NCBI RefSeq assembly: GCF_000377945.1
Contig: NZ_KB898943.1
Location: forward strand, 1-54,029
DNA from: Thioalkalivibrio sulfidiphilus
GTDB taxonomy: Bacteria > Pseudomonadota > Gammaproteobacteria > Ectothiorhodospirales > Ectothiorhodospiraceae
Reading direction: 5' to 3'
Length of the DNA: 54,029 nt
Shown: positions 48,501-54,029 of the stretch, piece after piece
Layout of the letters: every line of letters starts with the position of its first letter
Numbering within the stretch: position 1 is the first letter of the stretch
Position numbers and translations under genes: made by a program
Notes under the pieces: generated by a model
What the model was told of the DNA's origin: nothing
The model's database searches: none
Seen by the model: only the letters and a program-made list of their open reading frames with translations

Positions 48501-48820
48501 CACCCGAGCACCACCCGTCCCTCGGGATGATCCAGACTCAAGCCCATCACCCGCTGCCCCAGACACACCACGTGGCCGGCGTGCCGGTCGGCGCCGTTGA
48601 GGCTGAAATCGAAATGGTATTCCCGCCGCAACAGCATCGTACCCGACTCGCTCCTGGCCAGTCCCATGCGCGTTCGCACAACGGACTGATCCAGGAACTG
48701 CACGTTCATCTGATCACAGGCCCGGCGCGCCGCCCGCAGCACGTTCTCCCGGCATTTCAGACTGTCGTTGATGTACCAGAGGATCAGGCTCGCCAGCAGG
48801 ATGAGAAGGATCGGCGTCAT
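48500..48820 (-). CDS. DUF3301 domain protein
   Basis: A 106-residue protein with one N-terminal membrane segment (MTPILLILLASLILWYINDS), then KCRENVLRAARRACDQMNVQ, FLDQSVVRTRMGLARSESGT, MLLRREYHFDFSLNGADRHA and a hydrophobic end. This is the DUF3301 pattern known from gammaproteobacteria; the function is unknown. The domain probably faces the cytoplasm or periplasm anchored by the single span. The start at 48820 follows a good ribosome binding site; its stop overlaps the SafE-like start by one base, so the two are co-translated and perhaps act together in membrane-protein or metal assembly. Confidence 0.87.
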   Translation of the reverse strand: MTPILLILLASLILWYINDSLKCRENVLRAARRACDQMNVQFLDQSVVRTRMGLARSESGTMLLRREYHFDFSLNGADRHAGHVVCLGQRVMGLSLDHPEGRVVLG

Positions 48821-48838
48821 GGGAGGAAAGTGTAACTT

Positions 48839-48920
48839 GAAGTGGGAAGTGAGCATTGGGAAGGACGAAGTGAATGATGTCACGCCTTTTTCGCACTTCC
48901 CAATTCACACTTCGCACTTC
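48839..48920. repeat. Inverted heptamer array, GAANTGG family
   Basis: Left arm 48839-48873: GAAGTGG, GAAGTGA, GCATTGG, GAAGGAC, GAAGTGA. Right arm 48893-48920, minus strand: GAAGTGC, GAAGTGT, GAATTGG, GAAGTGC. The spacer is 19 bases. Unlike most arrays, this one lies between two divergent genes, 18 bases before a TAAAAT promoter box. Confidence 0.92.
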
Positions 48921-48938
48921 GCCTCACCTGATCCGGGT

Positions 48939-48944
48939 TAAAAT
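48939..48944 (+). promoter_or_regulatory. -10 box placed for a leaderless transcript
   Basis: TAAAAT ends 7 bases before the inositol monophosphatase ATG at 48952, so transcription would start at or one base before the start codon. No Shine-Dalgarno sequence is present. No clear -35 box was found; the heptamer array lies just upstream. Confidence 0.4.
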
Positions 48945-48951
48945 ACCTGCC

Positions 48952-49776
48952 ATGCCCCATACCGATTCTCCCCTGCCCGACCTGAACACCCTGGTTTCCC
49001 TGGTCCGTGACGCGGGGCGCGAGGAACTGCTGCCGCGCTTCAACCGCATCGGCCACGAGGTCAAGGCGGACGGCTCCCTGCTCACCGAGGCGGACCTGGC
49101 CGTGGACCGGCGCCTGCGCACGGCCCTGGCGGACGCCTGGCCGGAGGTGGCCTTCCTGAGCGAGGAGATGAGCGCCGAGGAGCAGCGCCGGCTGCTGGCG
49201 GACACCAGCCGCCCCCTGTGGTGCCTGGACCCCCTGGACGGCACCAGCAACTTCGCCGCCGGCATCCCGCTGTTCGCGGTCTCCATCGCCCTGCTGGAAG
49301 GTGGCAGGCCGCGCCTGGCGGTGACCTACGACCCGGTGCGGGACGAATGCTTCAGCGCCATCGAGGGCGAAGGCGCCTGGCTCAACGGGGAACGGCTCAG
49401 GACCAAGTCCTTCGACACCCCCCTGTCCCGGGGCGTGGCCCTGGTGGATCTCAAGCGCCTGCCGGCGCCCCTCGCCCGGCGCCTGGCGGAATCCCCCCCC
49501 TACGGCTCCCAGCGCAACCTGGGCAGCTGCGCCCTGGAATGGGCCTGGCTGGCGGCGGGGCGCGGGCATGTCTACCTGCACGGCGGCCAGAAGCTCTGGG
49601 ACCTGGCCGCCGGCGTACTGCTGCTCACCGAGGCCGGCGGTCGTGCCAGGACCCTGGAGGGCGAGCCCCCCTGCTGCCGGGGCACGGGGCCGCACTCGGC
49701 CATGGCCGCCCTGGATCACGCCCTGTTCGAGGCCTGGCAGGCCTGGCTGGACACCCCCGCCAGCGGGGCTCCGTGA
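48952..49776 (+). CDS. Inositol monophosphatase family protein
   Basis: A 274-residue Mg-dependent sugar-phosphate phosphatase. The metal-binding and catalytic motifs are FLSEEMS (about residue 69), WCLDPLDGTSNFAAGIPLFA (about 88-107) and KLWDLAAGVLLLTEAGG (about 216-232). The substrate could be inositol phosphate, PAP/PAPS (CysQ-like), or a compatible-solute phosphate; the sequence alone does not decide. Its TGA overlaps the GTG of the adenylate cyclase gene. It begins without a Shine-Dalgarno sequence behind a close TAAAAT, suggesting a leaderless mRNA. First gene of a three-gene overlapping unit. Confidence 0.93.
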   Translation: MPHTDSPLPDLNTLVSLVRDAGREELLPRFNRIGHEVKADGSLLTEADLAVDRRLRTALADAWPEVAFLSEEMSAEEQRRLLADTSRPLWCLDPLDGTSNFAAGIPLFAVSIALLEGGRPRLAVTYDPVRDECFSAIEGEGAWLNGERLRTKSFDTPLSRGVALVDLKRLPAPLARRLAESPPYGSQRNLGSCALEWAWLAAGRGHVYLHGGQKLWDLAAGVLLLTEAGGRARTLEGEPPCCRGTGPHSAMAALDHALFEAWQAWLDTPASGAP

Positions 49777-51236
49777 GCAAACGCGGCACACTGCGCTGGC
49801 TCTCCTCCCGGCTGCGACGCCGCTGGCCCAGCCACGTCCCGGTGGCCCACAAGCTGGCCCTGATCATCGCCGCCCTGGCGGTGCTGGTGATGGGCATCCT
49901 GGGCGCAATCCTGCTGGCCCAGCACACCCAGACCCTGCGCGGCCAGGCGGAGAGCTTTGGCGAGACCCTGGCCCGCCAGCTGGCCGGCGCCTCGGCGGAG
50001 CTGGTGATGGCGGAGGACCGGCTGGCGCTGGCCGCCCTGGTCAACAACTTGGTGCAGAGCGAAGACATCCGCGGCGCGGCGATCCTGGCCGTGGACGGCA
50101 CCCCCATGGCCCAGGCCGGCGTGCAGCCCGACAGCGGCGTGGTCTCGGAACCCTGGGGTCAGGGACGCCGCTGGCTGATCCGGGAGACCCAGGAACCGGT
50201 GGCCTCCCACCGGGCGGTGCTGCGCTACCAGCAGGTGGAACTGGGCCAGGTGGTGGTCACCCACAGCCTGGCCCCCCTGGAGGCCACCACCCGGCGCGCC
50301 ATCGGCCTGGTCACCGGCGCCACCCTGCTCATGGCCCTGCTGGCAAGCCTGGCGGCCGGCATCCTGGGCAAGCGCCTGTCCCGGCCCATCGACGATCTCA
50401 TGGACGCCAGCCGCGCCATCGGTGCCGGCAACTACGGCTTTCGCTTCACGGAACGGCGCAACGACGAGATCGGCCACCTGATGGAATCCTTCAACGAGCT
50501 GGCCCGGGGGCTGCTGGAAAAATCCCAGGTGGAGGCGGCCCTGTCCCGCTACGTCTCCCCGGGCGTGGCGCGCCAGATCCTGGACAACTTGGAGCAGGTG
50601 CAGCTGGGCGGCCGTCACGTGGAAGGCACGGTGCTGTTCGCCGACATCGCCGGCTTCACCAGCCTGTCGGAACGCCTGCCCCCGGCCCGGGTGGCGGACC
50701 TGCTCAATGAATACTTCGGCTACATCACCCGCATCGCCACCCACCACCAGGGCACCATCGACAAGTTCATCGGCGATTGCGCCATGGTGGTGTTCGGTGT
50801 CACCGACCCGGACCCGGACCATCATGTCCACGCCCTGCAGTGTGCCCTGATGCTGCAGCGGCTGGTGGCACGGCTCAACCGGCAGCGCGATGCCCGGGGT
50901 GAGCCGCGGGTGGAATTTCGCATCGGCATCAACAGCGGCGAGATGCTGGCGGGCAACCTGGGCGCCAGTGACCGGATGCAGTACACGGTGGTGGGCGATA
51001 CGGTGAACCTGGCCTCGCGGCTCATGGGCATCGCCGAACCGGGGCAGATCGTGGTGCGCGACGAGATGATGCAGGACCCCAGGGTGTCCGGCATTGTTCA
51101 CGCCCGCCAAAGCGACGAGATCCGGGTGCGCGGCCGGGAGGCCCCGGTGGTCACCTACCGCATCGAGCCCGCCCGGGAGGAGCCGGAACTGGACCGGGAC
51201 ATCGACCAGCTGCTGCACGCGGAGCCCCTGCGATGA
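49773..51236 (+). CDS. Membrane adenylate/guanylate cyclase (class III) with HAMP domain
   Basis: A 487-residue membrane cyclase. TM1 about residues 25-48 (KLALIIAALAVLVMGILGAI), a periplasmic sensor of about 120 residues, TM2 about 172-195 (TGATLLMALLASLAAGILGK), HAMP about 196-250, and a class III cyclase domain about 270-470. The metal-binding aspartates are in LFADIAGFTSLSERL and FIGDCAMVVFG; GDTVNLASRLMGIAEPGQIV completes the active site. cAMP production is more likely than cGMP, but substrate specificity is not proven here. The GTG start at 49773 overlaps the previous stop, and its own stop overlaps the next ATG (ATGA). The GTG is supported by overlap and by the position of TM1. Confidence 0.95.
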   Translation: MSKRGTLRWLSSRLRRRWPSHVPVAHKLALIIAALAVLVMGILGAILLAQHTQTLRGQAESFGETLARQLAGASAELVMAEDRLALAALVNNLVQSEDIRGAAILAVDGTPMAQAGVQPDSGVVSEPWGQGRRWLIRETQEPVASHRAVLRYQQVELGQVVVTHSLAPLEATTRRAIGLVTGATLLMALLASLAAGILGKRLSRPIDDLMDASRAIGAGNYGFRFTERRNDEIGHLMESFNELARGLLEKSQVEAALSRYVSPGVARQILDNLEQVQLGGRHVEGTVLFADIAGFTSLSERLPPARVADLLNEYFGYITRIATHHQGTIDKFIGDCAMVVFGVTDPDPDHHVHALQCALMLQRLVARLNRQRDARGEPRVEFRIGINSGEMLAGNLGASDRMQYTVVGDTVNLASRLMGIAEPGQIVVRDEMMQDPRVSGIVHARQSDEIRVRGREAPVVTYRIEPAREEPELDRDIDQLLHAEPLR

Positions 51237-52297
51237 GACACCTGCTGCCCGTCCTGTGCATCGCCCTGCTGAGCCTGGGCGGCTGCGCCATGCTGGACCC
51301 GCTGAGCGCCGACCCCCAGGCCCGCATCGAGGCCCTGGACGAGGCCGGCGAATACGGGCGCGCCCTGGCCCTGCTGGACCGGCAGCTGGCCGCAGACCCG
51401 GACAATGCACAGCTGCGCCGGCAGCGCGCAGACCTGGCCCGGCGCGCCGCGCGCTTCGAGCAGCGCATCCTCATCGAGGCCGCCGAACACCTGCGCCGGG
51501 ACAACTGGGCCGGCGCCCGTGAGCGCTACGACCACGGCATCGCCGTGCTGCCCGACAGCCAGGCCCTGATCGCCGCCCGGGACGCCTTCGAGGTCCAGCG
51601 CCAGGAACATCTGCGCATCCTGCGCACCCGCCTGATGCTGGCCCGTGCCCATGGCCTGGTGCGGGAGCGCCCCCTGGTCGACGAGATCCATCGGGTCGCG
51701 CCCGGCAGCCTGCGCGCCCGGCAGCACTTCCTGCGCACCGAGCGCGAGGCCCGGGAACTGGCCGACGAGCTGACCCTCCTGGGCGAGCGGGCCCTGGCCG
51801 AGGACGATCCCATGCTGGCCGTGGAGGCCCTCACCCTGGCCCACGCCCTGGCGCCGGCCCATGACAGCGCAGAACGCCTGCTGGCCGCCCGCGAGGCCCG
51901 CCAGGCGCGCTTTCCGCCCCCGGCCGAGGAACTGCCCGGGGATCCCTCGCCTGAGAGTATCGCCACGGAAGCGACGACCCAGGCCCTGAAGGCCCGCTTC
52001 CAGGCGGCCTTCGCCGCTCAGGATCTGGCCCTGGCCCGGCATCTGCTGGAAGTGCTGGAGGCCCGCAACGGCAGCGACCCGGCGTTGCGCCGCCAGCGCC
52101 AATTGCTCAACCAGGCCATCGACACCCAGGTGAGCGCCGGCCTGGAGGAAGGCCGAGTCCTCTACGCCCAGGGACGCATCCGGGAGGCCCTGGAGATCTG
52201 GCGCCCCCTGAAGGCCCTGGCCCCGGAAAACCGCGAACTGGAGGCCCATGTGGAGCGGGGGGAACGGGTGCTCAGGCGGCTGGAAACGGGGCATTGA
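51233..52297 (+). CDS. TPR-like lipoprotein
   Basis: A 354-residue lipoprotein: signal sequence with lipobox LGGCAM (cysteine about residue 18), followed by an all-helical, arginine- and alanine-rich mature part with tetratricopeptide-like helix pairs (ALDEAGEYGRALALLDRQLA; AAEHLRRDNWAGARERYDHG; LEEGRVLYAQGRIREALEIW). The residue after the lipidated cysteine is alanine, so sorting to the outer membrane is likely. It overlaps the adenylate cyclase gene (ATGA). It may present or scaffold partners of the cyclase's periplasmic sensor, which is an inference from operon position. The specific family is not recognised. Confidence 0.88.
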   Translation: MRHLLPVLCIALLSLGGCAMLDPLSADPQARIEALDEAGEYGRALALLDRQLAADPDNAQLRRQRADLARRAARFEQRILIEAAEHLRRDNWAGARERYDHGIAVLPDSQALIAARDAFEVQRQEHLRILRTRLMLARAHGLVRERPLVDEIHRVAPGSLRARQHFLRTEREARELADELTLLGERALAEDDPMLAVEALTLAHALAPAHDSAERLLAAREARQARFPPPAEELPGDPSPESIATEATTQALKARFQAAFAAQDLALARHLLEVLEARNGSDPALRRQRQLLNQAIDTQVSAGLEEGRVLYAQGRIREALEIWRPLKALAPENRELEAHVERGERVLRRLETGH

Positions 52298-52320
52298 GAA
52301 GGATGAAGGTTGAAGCTCGT

Positions 52321-52390
52321 AGGCCCGATAGAGCGCAGCGGTATCGGGCGACACCTGCCGGACACCGCTATCGCTCTGTCCGACGGGACT
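52321..52390. repeat. Imperfect inverted repeat in the gap after the lipoprotein gene
   Basis: AGAGCGCAGCGGTATC (52330-52345) faces GACACCGCTATCGCTCT (52361-52377), matching at most positions as inverse complements. It carries no coding potential. It is the first of three repeats in the 356-base gap before traB, which holds no gene. Confidence 0.7.
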
Positions 52391-52418
52391 CTGAAAAGAG
52401 GAAAAATAAAAATCATCC

Positions 52419-52493
52419 TCTCACGGAGACACGGAGGCACGGGGAAAGCGTTTCAGCAGATCTTCTCAGTGTCCCCGTGCCCCCGTGAGAGGA
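52419..52493. repeat. Inverted octamer array, ACGGAGNC family
   Basis: Left octamers ACGGAGAC, ACGGAGGC, ACGGGGAA (52423-52446) face right octamers CTCAGTGT, CCCCGTGC, CCCCGTGA (52465-52488), with CCTCTC and GAGAGG at the ends. The spacer is 18 bases. It is the second copy of the family found at 25583-25654, 27 kb away. Confidence 0.9.
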
Positions 52494-52591
52494 GTCTCAG
52501 CGGGAAAAAGTGGGCGTGTGATGGGTTGGCGAGATGCTACGAGATAGGAGACGAGATGTTGAAAAGGGGGAAATAACCGGCTTCCGGCTTT

Positions 52592-52609
52592 CCAATTCAC
52601 ACTTCCTTC
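52592..52609. repeat. Heptamer remnant, GAANTGG family
   Basis: Read on the minus strand: a 4-base slip GAAG, then GAAGTGT and GAATTGG. The same word pair in the same order occurs in the arrays at 11344-11459 and 48839-48920. No opposite arm is seen. It lies about 45 bases upstream of traB. Confidence 0.7.
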
Positions 52610-52653
52610 CCCGGATTTGTTAAGGTGCCGCCTCCCCCAAAGCCCCGGTGATC

Positions 52654-53856
52654 ATGTCCGAGCCCACAGCCCAGGAACCCCGCTACACCGTCCAGGTCGG
52701 TGACACCCGCATCACCGTGCTGGGTACGGCCCACGTCTCCCGCGCCTCGGCCGAGGCGGTGGAGGCCCTGATCCGCAGCGGCGAGTTCGACGCCGTGGCC
52801 GTGGAGCTGTGCCCCAGCCGGCACAACGCCATCGTCAATCCCGACGACTTGGCGCGCATGGACCTGTTCCAGGTGCTGCGCCACGGCAAGGTGCCCATGG
52901 TCACCGCGAGCCTGGCGCTCGGCGCCTACCAGCAGCGCCTGGCGGAACAGTTCGGCATCGAGCCCGGCGCCGAGATGCGCGCCGCCATCCGCGAGGCCCA
53001 GGCGGACCACCTGCCGGTGCTGCTCATCGACCGGGAGGTGGGTACGACGCTCAAGCGCTGCTACCGCAACGTGCCCTGGTGGCAGCGTTTCAGCCTGTTC
53101 GGCGGCCTGCTGGCCGGGGTGATGAGCAAGGAGAAGGTCAGCGAGGAGGAGATCGAGCGCCTCAAGGAAGGCGACATCCTGGAATCCACCTTCACCCAGT
53201 TCGCCCAGGAATCCCAGTCCCTCTACGAGCCGCTGATCGCCGAACGCGATCGCTACATGGCGGCGCGCCTGCGCCAGGAGGCGAACCACGGCGACTACAG
53301 GCACATCCTGACGGTGGTGGGCGCGGGGCACATGAAGGGTATTCGCGAGAATCTGGAAGCCGAGTGCACCGACTCGCCCCAGGCGGTGCTCAACCACCTG
53401 GACCAGGAACCGCCGCCGGCACGCTGGCCCAAGGTGCTGCCCTGGGTGGTGGTGGCCCTGATCCTCACGGGTTTCGCCATCGGCTTTGCCCGCAATCCGG
53501 AACTGGGCTGGCAGCTGGTGCTGGACTGGGTGCTGATCAACGGCGGCCTGGCCGCCGCCGGCGCCCTGATCGCCGCGGCCCACCCGCTGACGGTGCTGAC
53601 CGCGGCGCTGGCCGCGCCGCTCACCTCCCTGAACCCCACCATCGGTGTCGGCTTCGTCACCGCGGCGGTGGAGACCTGGCTGCGCAAACCCAGCGTGGGG
53701 GATTTCGCCCGGCTCAAGCAGGACACCACCCACCTGGGCGGCTGGTGGAGCAACCGGGTGTCACGCATCCTGCTGGTGTTCTTCTTCTCCACCCTGGGCT
53801 CGGCCATCGGCACCTACGTGGCCGGCTTCCGAATCTTCGATCGCCTGGTGGGGTGA
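52654..53856 (+). CDS. TraB/PrgY family membrane protein
   Basis: A 400-residue protein of the TraB/PrgY/GumN family. The N-terminal soluble domain (about residues 8-255) has ITVLGTAHVSRASAEAV near the start, VAVELCPSRHNAI, a central DREVGTTLKRCYRNVP and TVVGAGHMKGIRENLE (about 226-240), the conserved G-H blocks. Four hydrophobic segments follow (about 265-400). In enterococci the family interferes with peptide pheromone activity, and related domains are thought to be proteases; in gram-negative bacteria the role is unknown. ATG at 52654 is used; a GTG six bases upstream is in frame. A heptamer half-array begins 13 bases after its stop. Confidence 0.92.
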   Translation: MSEPTAQEPRYTVQVGDTRITVLGTAHVSRASAEAVEALIRSGEFDAVAVELCPSRHNAIVNPDDLARMDLFQVLRHGKVPMVTASLALGAYQQRLAEQFGIEPGAEMRAAIREAQADHLPVLLIDREVGTTLKRCYRNVPWWQRFSLFGGLLAGVMSKEKVSEEEIERLKEGDILESTFTQFAQESQSLYEPLIAERDRYMAARLRQEANHGDYRHILTVVGAGHMKGIRENLEAECTDSPQAVLNHLDQEPPPARWPKVLPWVVVALILTGFAIGFARNPELGWQLVLDWVLINGGLAAAGALIAAAHPLTVLTAALAAPLTSLNPTIGVGFVTAAVETWLRKPSVGDFARLKQDTTHLGGWWSNRVSRILLVFFFSTLGSAIGTYVAGFRIFDRLVG

Positions 53857-53869
53857 GGACGATTTAAAA

Positions 53870-53897
53870 TTCAAGATTCAAAATTCAAAATTCAAAG
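53870..53897. repeat. Single-armed heptamer array, TTCAANN family
   Basis: Four heptamers (TTCAAGA, TTCAAAA, TTCAAAA, TTCAAAG), the typical left arm of the arrays at 7621 and 13053. No right arm follows; instead the IS1182-like element begins 37 bases further on, so the facing arm may lie beyond the IS. Confidence 0.88.
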
Positions 53898-53934
53898 GGA
53901 AGAGCGCCGGATTTACCCGCATCGGGATTTAGCA

Positions 53935-54027
53935 CTAGGAGCCTGGGCGGTAGAAGTTTTCGGTCGAGCATAAATCGATGCTGATCTGCTGGGGCCGGGT
54001 GGCGCCGGGACTGTTATCCAGCCACAG
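53935..54027 (-). CDS. IS1182-like transposase, C-terminal end (cut by window edge)
   Basis: The last 30 residues of a protein that enters from beyond the right edge: LWLDNSPGATRPQQISIDL followed by CSTENFYRPGS and TAG. The stop is inside the terminal inverted repeat, and the frame is open to the window edge. Because it lies inside the element bounded by the shared repeat and reads in the same direction as the left copy's transposase, it is taken as the C-terminus of that protein; the catalytic region is outside the window. Confidence 0.7.
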   Translation of the reverse strand: MWLDNSPGATRPQQISIDLCSTENFYRPGS

Positions 54028-54029
54028 TG
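53935..54029 (-). mobile_element. Right IS1182-like element copy, 3' end
   Basis: The first 21 bases (53935-53955) are identical to the terminal inverted repeat of the left copy, again with CTAG outermost. The element continues past the right edge. Its transposase reads on the minus strand with its C-terminus here, so the two copies are in direct orientation about 53.6 kb apart. Confidence 0.82.

Noticed and set aside
1-54029. The whole window as a composite transposon between two IS copies.
   Set aside because: The content is core metabolism (pepN, gshA, oxyR, yheS) with uniform base composition, so the IS copies more likely mark contig ends than a mobile unit.

Overview
The window is GC-rich, dense chromosomal DNA with the gene content of a sulfur-associated, probably halophilic or haloalkaliphilic gammaproteobacterium of the Ectothiorhodospiraceae/Thioalkalivibrio type. 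This placement rests on E. coli-type GshA, PepN, BolA, OxyR, YheS and YqjG, on a flavocytochrome-c-sulfide-dehydrogenase-like flavoprotein with several c-type cytochromes, on sucrose synthesis genes (a salt-stress solute), and on sigma-54 and sigma-28 promoters. It is inferred from gene content only. No rRNA, tRNA or CRISPR was seen.

Layout. Both edges lie inside copies of one IS1182-like element in the same orientation (1-287 and 53935-54029), so the window is probably a contig that ends at repeats. 0.3-7.6 kb: a TIGR02444-type protein, pepN, a periplasmic rhodanese, a sigma-28-driven chemoreceptor, bolA and two small unknowns. 7.7-17.4 kb: sucrose-phosphate synthase/phosphatase overlapped with a GH100 invertase, an EAL protein, msrB, and an RND pump with its adaptor. 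17.4-19.8 kb: yqjG, a DoxX-like mini-gene and a YhaJ-like LysR regulator. 20-25.5 kb: a CHASE2 Ser/Thr kinase, an HD-GYP protein and a methyltransferase. 25.7-33.2 kb: gshA, mtfA, an orphan FliL-like protein, marC, an ABC-F protein and an active-looking GGDEF protein. 33.5-40.8 kb: a Spy-like protein, then a five-gene redox operon (bd-oxidase-like subunit fused to cytochrome c, second membrane subunit, monohaem c, FCSD-like flavoprotein, dihaem c4) behind a sigma-54 promoter, with its likely sigma-54 activator upstream. 41.1-44.4 kb: rubredoxin reductase, rubredoxin, rubrerythrin and oxyR, with an OxyR box. 44.6-48.8 kb: an OprC/NosA-like copper receptor behind a second sigma-54 promoter, a PspF-like activator, a SafE-like membrane protein and DUF3301. 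49-53.9 kb: inositol monophosphatase, adenylate cyclase and a TPR lipoprotein (overlapping genes), then TraB/PrgY.

How the genes fit together. Three themes recur: periplasmic sulfur and electron transfer, peroxide and thiol defence (OxyR, rubrerythrin system, GshA, MsrB, YqjG), and signalling through c-di-GMP, cAMP, Ser/Thr phosphorylation and chemotaxis.

The most unusual feature lies between the genes. About 20 intergenic sites carry arrays of short tandem words with fixed period (7, 8, 9 or 10 bp), usually facing a reverse-complement array across a short spacer. The same few word vocabularies (GAANTGG, GGNGTNA, TTCAANN, MTCTTGN, GTCAGTN, ACGGAGNC and others) recur at distant loci. The arrays often begin at, or supply, the stop codon of the neighbouring gene. 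Together with the bd-like/FCSD-like operon, these are the best candidates for undescribed biology here.
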